Shown here one piece after another: positions 46,707-55,165 of a stretch of 64,000 nucleotides of DNA. The position numbers were made by a program, and so were the translations under genes. Below the pieces are notes generated by a model. That model searched no databases and was not told the DNA's origin. It saw only the letters and a list, made by a program, of their open reading frames with translations. The stretch's first letter is position 1; the number at the start of each line of letters is the position of its first letter. This stretch comes from Caldifermentibacillus hisashii (GTDB taxonomy: Bacteria; Bacillota; Bacilli; Bacillales; Caldibacillaceae): assembly GCF_027568575.1 (NCBI RefSeq), contig NZ_JANUVP010000002.1. One strand, written 5' to 3'.

Positions 46707-46735
46707 TTGACATTTTCTTTTAAACTATGTAAGAT
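46707..46735 (+). promoter_or_regulatory. Sigma-A promoter of ylxM-ffh
   Basis: TTGACA (46707-46712), a 17-base spacer and TAAGAT (46730-46735). It lies directly after the putative insertion and would make ylxM-ffh independent of smc-ftsY transcription. Confidence 0.75.
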
Positions 46736-46778
46736 TAGCGGTGTAAAGGTGTTTTGCTTAACAGTGGAGGGTGAAACA

Positions 46779-47117
46779 ATGTTAGAAAAAACAACAAGAA
46801 TGAATTATTTGTTTGATTTTTATCAAGATTTGCTCACTCCAAAACAACAAAATTACATGTCTCTTTATTATTTGGACGATTTTTCCCTTGGAGAAATTGC
46901 AGAACAATTTGAAGTCTCAAGACAAGCGGTTTATGATAACATCAAACGTACTGAAGCAATGCTGGAAGAATACGAGGATAAATTACATCTTTATGAAAAA
47001 TTCCGTATGCGGCAGAAAATGTTTAAAAAACTCTCCTCCTTATTGGAAAAACATATAAAAAAAGAGGAAAGCAAGGAAATTTTTGATGTTCTAAAGGAAC
47101 TACAAGAATTAGATTAG
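46779..47117 (+). CDS. ylxM: YlxM-family helix-turn-helix protein, SRP-associated
   Basis: Protein of 112 residues with a sigma-factor-like HTH (SLGEIAEQFEVSRQAVYDNIKRTE, about 35-58) and a charged C-terminal helix. The ATG at 46779 follows GGAGGGTGAAA and starts LEKTTRMNYLFDFYQ, as in Bacillus YlxM. Longer in-frame starts would lie within the promoter. In streptococci YlxM binds SRP and modulates its GTPase. ffh follows after 11 bases. Confidence 0.92.
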   Translation: MLEKTTRMNYLFDFYQDLLTPKQQNYMSLYYLDDFSLGEIAEQFEVSRQAVYDNIKRTEAMLEEYEDKLHLYEKFRMRQKMFKKLSSLLEKHIKKEESKEIFDVLKELQELD

Positions 47118-47128
47118 GAGGTCGACCT

Positions 47129-48475
47129 ATGGCGTTTGAAGGACTAGCTGACAGGTTGCAGAAAACCATGCAAAAAATCCGCGGTAAAGGAAAAGTTACT
47201 GAGGCGGATGTGAAAGAAATGATGAGAGAAGTCCGTCTTGCTTTACTTTATGCCGACGTCAACCTAAAAGTCGTTAAAGATTTTATCAAAAAAGTAAGTG
47301 AACGGGCAGTTGGGCAAGAGGTAATGAAAAGTCTTACCCCCGGTCAACAAGTGATTAAAGTTGTTAAAGAAGAATTAACTGAATTGATGGGTGGCGAACA
47401 AAGTAAAATTGCTGTCAGTCCAAAGCCTCCAACCGTAATTATGATGGTCGGATTGCAAGGGGCAGGGAAAACAACAACGACAGGGAAACTGGCTAATTTA
47501 CTCAGGAAAAATTATAATCGAAAGCCGCTCTTGGTTGCCGCGGATATTTATCGTCCGGCCGCCATTAATCAGTTGCAAACGTTGGGAAAACAGCTTACTA
47601 TGCCGGTCTTTTCTCTAGGTGATCAGGTGAGTCCGGTCGAAATTGCTGCGAAAGCGATTGAACATGCAAAAGCAGAACATCATGATTATGTTTTAATTGA
47701 CACAGCCGGTCGACTCCATATTGATGAAAACTTAATGGATGAATTAAAAAATATAAAAGAAGCGGTTAAACCGGATGAAATTTTTCTTGTTGTCGATGCA
47801 ATGACCGGTCAAGATGCGGTGAATGTTGCAACGAGTTTTAACGATCAACTCGGTATTACCGGTGTAATTTTAACGAAACTGGACGGGGATACAAGAGGCG
47901 GGGCAGCCCTTTCAATCCGGGCCGTTACGGGAAAACCGATTAAATTTGTCGGGATGGGTGAAAAAATGGACGCGCTTGAACCGTTTCATCCGGAACGAAT
48001 GGCATCCCGAATTCTTGGCATGGGTGATGTTCTATCATTAATTGAAAAAGCACAAGCCAATGTCGATGAAGAAAAAGCAAGAGAATTAGAAAAGAAAATG
48101 CGATCCGCCTCATTAACATTGGACGATTTTCTTGATCAATTATCACAAGTGCGCAACATGGGACCGTTGGATGACTTGATTAAAATGTTGCCTGGGGCTA
48201 ATAAAATAAAAGGGCTTAACAATTTAAAGATCGACGAAAAGCAAATAGCTCACGTTGAAGCTATCATTCGTTCCATGACAAAGGAAGAAAAAGAACATCC
48301 GGAAATTATTAATGCCTCTAGAAGAAAACGAATTGCCAAAGGGAGCGGAAGAACAGTCCCGGAAGTAAATCGTTTGCTTAAACAATTTGAAGAAATGAAG
48401 AAAATGATGAAACAAATGAACAATATGACGAAAAAAGGCAAGAAAAAAGGCGGATTTAAATTACCATTCATGTAA
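47129..48475 (+). CDS. ffh: Signal recognition particle protein Ffh
   Basis: GTPase of 448 residues that binds signal sequences and SRP RNA. The G1 loop GLQGAGKTTT starts at about 108; DTAGRLHID and TKLDGDTRGGAAL follow. A methionine-rich M domain fills the C-terminus (about 330-448) and ends in a lysine and methionine-rich tail. TAGGAGGTCG precedes the ATG. Confidence 0.97.
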   Translation: MAFEGLADRLQKTMQKIRGKGKVTEADVKEMMREVRLALLYADVNLKVVKDFIKKVSERAVGQEVMKSLTPGQQVIKVVKEELTELMGGEQSKIAVSPKPPTVIMMVGLQGAGKTTTTGKLANLLRKNYNRKPLLVAADIYRPAAINQLQTLGKQLTMPVFSLGDQVSPVEIAAKAIEHAKAEHHDYVLIDTAGRLHIDENLMDELKNIKEAVKPDEIFLVVDAMTGQDAVNVATSFNDQLGITGVILTKLDGDTRGGAALSIRAVTGKPIKFVGMGEKMDALEPFHPERMASRILGMGDVLSLIEKAQANVDEEKARELEKKMRSASLTLDDFLDQLSQVRNMGPLDDLIKMLPGANKIKGLNNLKIDEKQIAHVEAIIRSMTKEEKEHPEIINASRRKRIAKGSGRTVPEVNRLLKQFEEMKKMMKQMNNMTKKGKKKGGFKLPFM

Positions 48476-48553
48476 TATATAATTTGTTATCATCTTGCCT
48501 TTTGGAAAAAAATTTGCTAATCTATAAAAAGAATAGCTGTTAAGAAAAAATAC

Positions 48554-48582
48554 TTTACAAACAATTTATTTCTTGCTATTAT
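48554..48582 (+). promoter_or_regulatory. Promoter of rpsP-khpA
   Basis: TTTACA (48554-48559), 17 bases, TATTAT (48577-48582), located 38 bases before the rpsP start. Confidence 0.8.
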
Positions 48583-48620
48583 ATCTACTTGTGTGAAACT
48601 ATTTGGAGGTGCAATATATT

Positions 48621-48893
48621 ATGGCAGTAAAAATTCGTTTAAAACGTATGGGAGCAAAAAAATCTCCTTTTTATCGTATCGTTGTAGCAGATTCACGTTC
48701 CCCTCGTGACGGACGTCAAATCGAAACAATCGGAACTTATAATCCGTTAACAGATCCGGCAACACTCGAAATCAATGAAGAGTTAGCCTTGAAATGGTTA
48801 AGAAATGGTGCAAAACCTTCTGACACAGTTCGGAATCTTCTTTCTAAAAAAGGTGTTTTAGAAAAATTCCATAATGAAAAATACGGTAAATAA
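48621..48893 (+). CDS. rpsP: 30S ribosomal protein S16
   Basis: Protein of 90 residues starting AVKIRLKRMGAKKSPFYR, the S16 signature, with GTYNPLT in the middle. The ATG at 48621 lies after GGAGGTGC; the in-frame ATG at 48603 overlaps this site and is rejected. khpA follows after eight bases. Confidence 0.97.
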   Translation: MAVKIRLKRMGAKKSPFYRIVVADSRSPRDGRQIETIGTYNPLTDPATLEINEELALKWLRNGAKPSDTVRNLLSKKGVLEKFHNEKYGK

Positions 48894-48901
48894 GTGATAT
48901 C

Positions 48902-49135
48902 ATGGAAAACTTGATCGAAACTATCGTCAAACCCCTTGTCGATTTTCCTGAGGACGTAAAAATTGATGTGGAAGAAAATGAAAACCGCATTATTTACAAA
49001 TTGAAAGTTAACAGTAAAGACATCGGGAAAGTTATCGGGAAACAAGGTAGAGTGGCAAAGGCGATTCGGACTGTTGTTTATGCTCATGCACATGCAACAA
49101 TGAAGAAGAAGGTTTTTCTGGAGATCAGTGAATAA
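48902..49135 (+). CDS. khpA: KhpA, KH-domain RNA-binding protein (YlqC)
   Basis: Protein of 77 residues made of one KH domain; the RNA-binding loop reads IGKVIGKQGRVAKAIR (about 42-57). KhpA works with KhpB in many Gram-positives and affects cell elongation and RNA metabolism. The ribosome site is poor (AAGTGATATC), so translation may be coupled to rpsP. A strong terminator overlaps the stop codon. Confidence 0.9.
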   Translation: MENLIETIVKPLVDFPEDVKIDVEENENRIIYKLKVNSKDIGKVIGKQGRVAKAIRTVVYAHAHATMKKKVFLEISE

Positions 49136-49169
49136 GGAGGGGGCCCATCAGGGAATTCCCTCCTTTTTT
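49134..49169 (+). terminator. Terminator after rpsP-khpA
   Basis: AAGGAGGG (49134-49141) pairs with CCCTCCTT (49158-49165) and runs into six T. Confidence 0.88.
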
Positions 49170-49209
49170 CGTATATAGATTAAGATCAGGGAGGAGGGGA
49201 ATTTTTAAC

Positions 49210-49596
49210 ATGCAAATAATAACCACCATAACGGTTAATCAAATATTAACCGAATCAAGTAAAAAACAGTTGTTTATATCCTTTCAAGAAAGAAGACAAC
49301 AATTATTAAAGGAAATCGACCAACTGAAATTTGAAATGAAGCGTATGGAAAAAATGAAAAAATACCCTGTTTCCAGCATAAATACATATTTTGAAAAAGA
49401 AATAGAGAAAAGAAAAGAGAAGGTAAAATTGCTAGAATTTCAAATAGAACAACTTGACCTTCTTCCTTTAGGCTCCGAATTAAAAGAGCGAGAGATACAA
49501 GGACTTATTGACGTTAATATTGGTGATAATTGGAATGAATCACTCCTTAACAGAAAAATTACTGTTAAAGATGGAATTGTCGTAGATATAAAATAG
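49210..49596 (+). CDS. ylqD: YlqD family protein of unknown function
   Basis: Protein of 128 residues. The N-terminal part (QIITTITVNQILTESSKK) and the GDNWNE and VKDGIVVDIK regions near the end are conserved in the family. Residues about 30-80 are a charged coiled coil. No catalytic motif is visible and I assign no function. AGGAGGGGAA precedes the ATG. It always sits between khpA and rimM in Bacillaceae, suggesting a link to ribosome work, which is inference. Confidence 0.85.
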   Translation: MQIITTITVNQILTESSKKQLFISFQERRQQLLKEIDQLKFEMKRMEKMKKYPVSSINTYFEKEIEKRKEKVKLLEFQIEQLDLLPLGSELKEREIQGLIDVNIGDNWNESLLNRKITVKDGIVVDIK

Positions 49597-49607
49597 AGGT
49601 GATATGT

Positions 49608-50126
49608 TTGCAAACGTATTTCAATGTCGGCAAGATTGTTAATACCCACGGGATTAACGGAGAAGTCCGAGTGATTTCCGTTACAGATTTTCCCGAACAA
49701 CGCTATCAAAAGGGGGCAACCTTATATTTATTTTTACAAAATGCGAAGGAACCGATCTCTTTGACAATTAAAAATTGGCGACGTCATAAAAACTTTGATT
49801 TATTACAATTTGAAGGGTATACAAACATTAATGAAGTTGAAAAATTTAAAGGCGGATTATTAAAAATAGCGGCTGATCAATTGGACCGACTGGAAGAAAA
49901 TGAATATTATTTTCATGAAATCATCGGTTGCACGGTGAAAGGACCGGACGAAAAGGAATACGGGATCATTACAGAAATCTTAACACCCGGTGCCAATGAT
50001 GTTTGGGTGATTAAAGGTAAAGATCATAAAGAATACTACCTTCCCTATATTGAGGAAATTGTAAAAAAAGTGGATGTGAATGAAAAAGTAGTTTGGATTG
50101 AACCAATGGAAGGATTGTTTGATTGA
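49608..50126 (+). CDS. rimM: Ribosome maturation factor RimM
   Basis: Helps assemble the 30S head, binding S19. The N-terminal RimM barrel opens with FNVGKIVNTHGINGEVRV, and the C-terminal PRC-barrel has EILTPGANDVWVI and YLPYIEEIV. The TTG at 49608 is favoured, since GAGGTGAT at 49597-49603 fits as its ribosome site; the in-frame GTG at 49599 lies inside that site. Length is 172 residues. It overlaps trmD by one base. Confidence 0.93.
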   Translation: MQTYFNVGKIVNTHGINGEVRVISVTDFPEQRYQKGATLYLFLQNAKEPISLTIKNWRRHKNFDLLQFEGYTNINEVEKFKGGLLKIAADQLDRLEENEYYFHEIIGCTVKGPDEKEYGIITEILTPGANDVWVIKGKDHKEYYLPYIEEIVKKVDVNEKVVWIEPMEGLFD

Positions 50127-50860
50127 TGCGAATCGATATTTTAACGCTTTTTCCCAACATGTTTACAGGAGTTATCAACGAGTCGATTTTAAAAAAAGCA
50201 ATGGAATTAGGAAAAGTTCAGTACCATATAACAAATTTCCGCGATTTTTCCACGGATAAACATCAAGCGGTAGATGATTATCCATATGGCGGCGGGGCAG
50301 GGATGGTTTTAAAACCGGAACCGATTTTCCATGCGGTTGAACATATTGAGAGCGTAACGAATTCATCACCGAGAGTAATTCTTCTTTGTCCCCAAGGAGA
50401 GCGTTATACACAAAAGAAAGCGGAACAATTGGCAAAAGAGGAACATCTTTTATTTATTTGCGGACATTATGAGGGATATGATGAAAGAATCCGGGAAAAT
50501 CTTGTAACCGATGAAATTTCCATCGGCGATTTTGTTTTAACAGGCGGTGAATTAGCTGCAATGGTGGTCGTTGATAGTATCGTCCGATTGTTACCGGGTG
50601 TTTTAGGTAATGAGGACTCACCTGTTCTTGATTCGTTTTCAACCGGGCTTTTAGAGCATCCCCATTACACAAGACCTGCCGAATTTCGCGGGATGCGAGT
50701 ACCTGATGTACTTTTATCCGGAAATCATAAGCTTATTGATGAGTGGAGAAGAAAACAATCGCTGAAACGGACGCTTGAACGCAGGCCGGATCTGTTGGAA
50801 TCCTATCCGTTAACGGAACAGGAAATTGAATGGTTAAACGAATTGAAACGAAACGGTTAG
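50126..50860 (+). CDS. trmD: tRNA (guanine-37-N1) methyltransferase TrmD
   Basis: Knotted SPOUT methyltransferase preventing +1 frameshifts. Motifs include RIDILTLFP at the start, YPYGGGAGMV, CGHYEGYDERI and the knot region SIGDFVLTGGELAA, then RLLPGVLGN. Length is 244 residues from ATG 50126, whose A is also the last base of the rimM stop. The rimM-trmD-rplS order is universal in Firmicutes. Confidence 0.96.
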   Translation: MRIDILTLFPNMFTGVINESILKKAMELGKVQYHITNFRDFSTDKHQAVDDYPYGGGAGMVLKPEPIFHAVEHIESVTNSSPRVILLCPQGERYTQKKAEQLAKEEHLLFICGHYEGYDERIRENLVTDEISIGDFVLTGGELAAMVVVDSIVRLLPGVLGNEDSPVLDSFSTGLLEHPHYTRPAEFRGMRVPDVLLSGNHKLIDEWRRKQSLKRTLERRPDLLESYPLTEQEIEWLNELKRNG

Positions 50861-50900
50861 TTGCAAGAAGAATACAACAAAAAAATAAAAACTTTATTGA

Positions 50901-50930
50901 TTTACTACTATTCTGTGTGGTAATATATAA
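50901..50930 (+). promoter_or_regulatory. Promoter candidate for rplS
   Basis: TTACTA (50901-50906), an 18-base spacer and a perfect TATAAT (50925-50930). It would start transcription near 50937, at the beginning of the L19 leader. Confidence 0.65.
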
Positions 50931-50936
50931 TTTGTG

Positions 50937-51020
50937 GTTTTGGATATTGATCCATGCCTGTTATAACGATGTTCCGCTGCAGTGAATTGTTCTGTATGAG
51001 CATCTGTTGGAAGGAGTTGA
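50937..51020 (+). promoter_or_regulatory. L19-type ribosomal protein leader of rplS
   Basis: The untranslated region of about 85 bases resembles the L19 autoregulatory leader known in Bacillales, where L19 binds its own mRNA. The span includes ATCCATGCC, GATGTTCCGCTGC and GAGCATCTGTTGG, which can form short helices around the ribosome site. I did not fold it rigorously. Confidence 0.6.
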
Positions 51021-51025
51021 TTCGA

Positions 51026-51370
51026 ATGCAAGGTATTATCGATGAAATTACAAAAGAGCAACTTCGCACAGACCTGCCTGCATTCCGTCCTGGTGACACT
51101 GTTCGTGTTCATGTTAAGGTAGTGGAAGGAAACCGGGAACGTGTGCAATTGTTTGAAGGTGTTGTAATCAAACGTCGTGGCGGCGGAATCAGTGAAACTT
51201 TCACTGTGCGTAAAGTTTCCTACGGGGTTGGTGTAGAACGGACATTCCCTCTTCACTCGCCTAAAATCGTAAAACTTGAAGTGGTACGCCGTGGTAAAGT
51301 TAGACGCGCGAAACTATATTACCTACGTAATCTGCGTGGGAAAGCAGCACGAATTAAAGAAATTCTTTAA
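51026..51370 (+). CDS. rplS: 50S ribosomal protein L19
   Basis: Protein of 114 residues at the 30S-50S interface. RTDLPAFRPGDTVRVHVKV, EGVVIKRRGGG and RAKLYYLR are family blocks. The ATG at 51026 follows GGAAGGAG and gives the usual length; the longer frame from 50954 would translate the leader and is rejected. Confidence 0.97.
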   Translation: MQGIIDEITKEQLRTDLPAFRPGDTVRVHVKVVEGNRERVQLFEGVVIKRRGGGISETFTVRKVSYGVGVERTFPLHSPKIVKLEVVRRGKVRRAKLYYLRNLRGKAARIKEIL

Positions 51371-51390
51371 TAAAACATTGCTGCTGATGC

Positions 51391-51428
51391 ATGAAAAAAA
51401 GAGCTTGCCTACAAGCTCTTTTTTTCAT
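51391..51428 (+). terminator. Strong terminator after rplS
   Basis: A perfect stem, ATGAAAAAAAGAGCTTG against CAAGCTCTTTTTTTCAT, with a four-base loop and a long T-run inside the 3' arm. Its symmetry suggests it can act on both strands. The rest of the gap to lepB (51429-51659) is AT-rich and holds nothing firm. Confidence 0.92.
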
Positions 51429-51659
51429 CCTATCCACAAATTTGCTTATTTTAAAATACTTTTTTAAAATATTTAGAAGATGTTTATTGAAAATTTCCGA
51501 TTGTTTAGCAACAATAAAAATTTTCCTTTGACCGTAAGTTTTTAGAAAATGGGCTTTTTAAGTCTAACCATTATATTTATTCTATAAAATAGTTATAATT
51601 AAGCATACATACAATTATAGAAGCTGAAAATTTTTTTTGAGAAAAGAGAGGGCGTTCAT

Positions 51660-52187
51660 ATGGCAAAAAATAGTGAATTATGGGAGTGGATAAAAATTCT
51701 CGTCTTTGCGGCTGCATTAACAGCAGTCATTCGTTTATTTCTTTTTACTCCAATTATCGTTGACGGTGAATCCATGATGCCGACATTGGAGGATCGTGAC
51801 CGGATGATCGTTAATAAACTATCATACAAAATAGGTGAGCCAAAACGTTTTGATATCGTTGTTTTCCACGCATCAGAAGAAAAGGATTATATAAAACGGG
51901 TCATCGGTCTTCCCGGCGAAACCATTGAATACAATAATGATACTTTATATGTTAATGGTAAAGCGATGGACGAGCCTTATTTGGATGATTATAAAAAAGA
52001 CTTGATAGGTGGAACGCTAACAGAACCTTTTACTGTAAAAGTTCCGGAAGGCTATGTGTTTGTTATGGGAGATAATCGCAGATACAGTAAAGACAGCAGA
52101 CATATCGGCCCCGTACCAATTAATGAAATCCTTGGGAAAGCAAGTATTATTTACTGGCCTTTGGAAGAATTTCGTTGGATTCATTAA
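51660..52187 (+). CDS. lepB: Type I signal peptidase
   Basis: Membrane serine protease that frees secreted proteins from their signal peptides. One N-terminal membrane helix (about 11-30) is followed by the nucleophile S38 in DGESMMPTL, the general base K79 in DYIKRVIG, and the GDNRRYSKDSR box. The 175-residue length is typical of the Bacillus Sip group. The ATG follows AGAGAGGGCG. In B. subtilis no peptidase gene lies here, but B. cereus-type genomes place one between rplS and rbgA. Confidence 0.95.
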   Translation: MAKNSELWEWIKILVFAAALTAVIRLFLFTPIIVDGESMMPTLEDRDRMIVNKLSYKIGEPKRFDIVVFHASEEKDYIKRVIGLPGETIEYNNDTLYVNGKAMDEPYLDDYKKDLIGGTLTEPFTVKVPEGYVFVMGDNRRYSKDSRHIGPVPINEILGKASIIYWPLEEFRWIH

Positions 52188-52234
52188 AGAAGTGAACAAC
52201 ACCAGAGACTTTGTTTAGACTGGAGGGTGAGATT

Positions 52235-53122
52235 ATGTCGATCCAATGGTTTCCAGGCCATATGGCAAAAGCAAGAAGAGAAGTAACCGAAAAATTGAAA
52301 TTAATCGATATTGTATATGAATTGATAGATGCACGCATACCTTTGTCTTCACGCAATCCAATGATTGATGAAATTATTAAACAGAAACCTAGAATTGTCT
52401 TATTAAATAAAGCAGATATGGCTGATGCAAAAAAAACGAAAGAATGGGTTTCCTATTTTCAAAAACAAGGCGTTGTCGCCATTCCAATTAATTCTCAATC
52501 GGGAGCAGGAATGGCAGCAATCGTAACAACGACAAAACAAATCGTTAGTGAAAAGTTTGATAAAATGCGGGCAAAAGGAATAAAACCGCGTGCTATTAGA
52601 GCGATGGTCGTGGGAATACCAAATTCCGGTAAATCAACGTTAATCAATCGTCTGGCCAAAAAAAACATCGCCAAAACCGGAAATACGCCCGGTGTAACGA
52701 AAGCGCAGCAATGGATTAAAGTTGGAAAGGAAATCGAACTATTGGATACGCCCGGAATCCTCTGGCCAAAATTTGAAGATCAACAAGTGGGCTTTAACCT
52801 TGCTTTGACCGGGGCCATTAAAGATACGATTTTAAACTTACAAGATGTTGCCGTTTTTGCTCTTCGCTTTCTGGAAAAAGAGTATCCGGATCGTTTAATG
52901 GAACGATATGGGTTTCATCATATTCCCGAAGAAATTGTTGAGATATTTGATGCCATCGGGACAAGAAGGGGATGCTTGGCAGGTGGAGGCATGGTTGATT
53001 ATGATAAAACCGCAGAGGTGATTATCCGTGATATCCGTTCACTGAAACTTGGCCGCCTCACTTTCGAAATGCCACCTGAACAAATAAAAAAAGAGGGCCT
53101 GTCAAATGAAACAAACAATTAA
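52235..53122 (+). CDS. rbgA: Ribosome biogenesis GTPase RbgA (YlqF)
   Basis: Essential factor for late 50S assembly. As a circularly permuted GTPase its motifs come as G4 NKAD (58-61), G1 GIPNSGKST (127-135) and G3 DTPG (171-174); a helical ANTAR-like domain follows. The ATG at 52235 comes after TGGAGGGTGAG and starts SIQWFPGHMAKARRE. Length is 295 residues, slightly longer than B. subtilis (282). It overlaps rnhB by 17 bases. Confidence 0.96.
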   Translation: MSIQWFPGHMAKARREVTEKLKLIDIVYELIDARIPLSSRNPMIDEIIKQKPRIVLLNKADMADAKKTKEWVSYFQKQGVVAIPINSQSGAGMAAIVTTTKQIVSEKFDKMRAKGIKPRAIRAMVVGIPNSGKSTLINRLAKKNIAKTGNTPGVTKAQQWIKVGKEIELLDTPGILWPKFEDQQVGFNLALTGAIKDTILNLQDVAVFALRFLEKEYPDRLMERYGFHHIPEEIVEIFDAIGTRRGCLAGGGMVDYDKTAEVIIRDIRSLKLGRLTFEMPPEQIKKEGLSNETNN

Positions 53123-53888
53123 AGAAATCGAAATGATTTTGCAATCTGTAACAGAACCAGATGACCCTTTTGTTAAAAAATGTCAGCAAGATGAACGGAA
53201 AGGTGTCCAAGCACTTCTCCAACGTTGGAAGAAAAAACAAGAAGAGTTAATGGCAGAGAAGCGGCGTTTTGAAAAAATGATGGTATATGAAAAAGAAGCA
53301 CAAAAGCAAGGTTTCCAATATGTTGCCGGAATTGATGAAGTAGGTCGAGGTCCGTTGGCAGGTCCGGTTGTTGCTGCGGCTGTTATTTTACCGGAAAATA
53401 TATTTATTTCCGGAATTAATGATTCAAAAAAACTATCAAGCAAAAAACGTGAACAGCTATATCAAGAGATTAAAAACGAGGCGTTAGCTATCGGTATCGG
53501 TGTGGTTGGAGCCGACGTAATTGACGAAATCAATATTTATCAAGCGACAAAAAAAGCAATGAATATAGCAATTAACCAATTATCAATTTTTCCTGACTTT
53601 CTTTTAATTGATGCAATGAAGATTGATACGCCTATCACCCAGCGATCATTAATAAAAGGTGATTCATTATCGGTGTCCATCGCCAGTGCATCAATTATTG
53701 CAAAAGTTTATCGTGATCGGCTAATGATGGAATACAGTAAAAAGTATCCCGAGTATCAGTTTGAAAAAAATGCCGGTTACGGAACCCGTGAACATATTCA
53801 AGCAATCCGTAAATTTGGTCCGACCTCCATTCATCGAAAGACATTCGCTCCGATAAAAGAATATATACATAACGAAAATGAAAAATAA
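53106..53888 (+). CDS. rnhB: Ribonuclease HII
   Basis: Removes ribonucleotides from DNA and RNA from hybrids. Catalytic acids are D77 and E78 in AGIDEVGRGP, an aspartate in LLIDAMK and one in AKVYRDRLM. A long basic N-terminal helix region (about 1-70) is normal for Bacillus RNase HII. Length is 260 residues. The ATG is inside rbgA. Confidence 0.95.
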   Translation: MKQTIKEIEMILQSVTEPDDPFVKKCQQDERKGVQALLQRWKKKQEELMAEKRRFEKMMVYEKEAQKQGFQYVAGIDEVGRGPLAGPVVAAAVILPENIFISGINDSKKLSSKKREQLYQEIKNEALAIGIGVVGADVIDEINIYQATKKAMNIAINQLSIFPDFLLIDAMKIDTPITQRSLIKGDSLSVSIASASIIAKVYRDRLMMEYSKKYPEYQFEKNAGYGTREHIQAIRKFGPTSIHRKTFAPIKEYIHNENEK

Positions 53889-53902
53889 AGAAATTGATCG
53901 GG

Positions 53903-55165
53903 ATGATGCAAATGAACATCGATTCGATGCAATCAATTATACAATCAAACAAAAGATCGCAACTTGACCGAACTCCAGTTTTTAAACCGGGGCAAATTTT
54001 TTATGGCAAAGTCCGGTATATCGATCCTTCTAATCATGCCATTATTCAAATCGGCGGGGAAAAAATAATCGCCAATATCGAGGCTCCCCTCGACGTCCGA
54101 AAAGATTATTGGTTTGAAGTGGTTAAAACAGACGGAACCATTCAATTAAAAGTTTTGGATAATATCTCAAATAATGATGCGTTTTTATCATTTTTACATT
54201 TACCGAAAACAAAATTGATGAATGAATTTTTACAACAATGGAAACAAATGAATTTTTCGTTTGAGAGAAATGTTCTAACAAAAGTTGCCGATTGGATAAA
54301 TCAAGTCAATGATATTCAAAAAGTTCTTGAGATCGTCCAGCAGATGGATAAACATCATTTACCGATGACGGATGTTGTATTTCAAAGCTTATTATCCATG
54401 AAAAGCAGTCCCCCTTTATCGGTTCTTATTGAAAATTTGTATCAACAACTGAATCAAGATAGCCAGGCAAAGAACCTGCCCATTTTCCAAACCTTACAGC
54501 ATTTATTGGGTAAAGATGATCCGAATATTGCTTTCTCTTTAAATGGGTCAGACGGGAATAAAATCCATCAACTTTTCCGCCAATTAAACACTTTGCTCGG
54601 CATGAACTATGAAGCATTAATAAATGGGGCAGAAATGAAAAATTTGCCATTAAAAGGTCAATTAATCCAACTATTGACGATGGACGGGCTGCCTTTACCG
54701 GTAAAAAAAGAAGCGGAACAATTATTTCACAAAATTATAGGTACACAATTAGTCAATATTGAAAGCAACGGATTACTACAAATGACTCTATCTCTTCCGC
54801 TTCCACTGGCTGAAAAAGTGATCGATGCGAATATCCATTGGCGTGGAAAAAAAACAGAAGATGGTAAATTAGATCCGAATTTTTGCCTGATTATTTTTGA
54901 TCTTCAAATGCCCAGTCTGGGAAAAATTGTGTCTCGCATGCAAGTCCAAAATAGAACAATCAACCTTTATATTTTTTGCGAAGATGACAAGATTGAACAT
55001 CTTAGTCAACCATTTGTTGATTTATTAAAGGAAAACTTGAAAAAGCTAAACTATCAGCTCGCTGCAATTAAATTTGAAAAAATCGATGCCAACCGGCAAA
55101 CAAATTCGGGGGAACAAAATCTTATTCCACCTGTGCAATCGGGAAGCTTGGATGTGAGAATATGA
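53903..55165 (+). CDS. ylqG: YlqG, FliK-like protein of unknown function
   Basis: Protein of about 420 residues. The start is uncertain: ATG at 53903 or 53906, or TTG 53894, all with weak ribosome sites. The N-terminal part (about 25-90) looks like a small beta domain, the middle is helical, and the C-terminus (about 290-400) has a pattern of hydrophobic strands and LKENLKKLNYQLAAIKFE, which resembles the C-terminal domain of the flagellar hook-length protein FliK. The next gene encodes an FlhB-tail protein, the known FliK partner, strengthening this reading. Function is unknown. Confidence 0.7.
   Translation: MMQMNIDSMQSIIQSNKRSQLDRTPVFKPGQIFYGKVRYIDPSNHAIIQIGGEKIIANIEAPLDVRKDYWFEVVKTDGTIQLKVLDNISNNDAFLSFLHLPKTKLMNEFLQQWKQMNFSFERNVLTKVADWINQVNDIQKVLEIVQQMDKHHLPMTDVVFQSLLSMKSSPPLSVLIENLYQQLNQDSQAKNLPIFQTLQHLLGKDDPNIAFSLNGSDGNKIHQLFRQLNTLLGMNYEALINGAEMKNLPLKGQLIQLLTMDGLPLPVKKEAEQLFHKIIGTQLVNIESNGLLQMTLSLPLPLAEKVIDANIHWRGKKTEDGKLDPNFCLIIFDLQMPSLGKIVSRMQVQNRTINLYIFCEDDKIEHLSQPFVDLLKENLKKLNYQLAAIKFEKIDANRQTNSGEQNLIPPVQSGSLDVRI

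Noticed and set aside
50954..51025. 24-codon N-terminal extension of L19
   Set aside because: It would translate the leader, has two cysteines and other residues absent from L19, and lacks a ribosome site.
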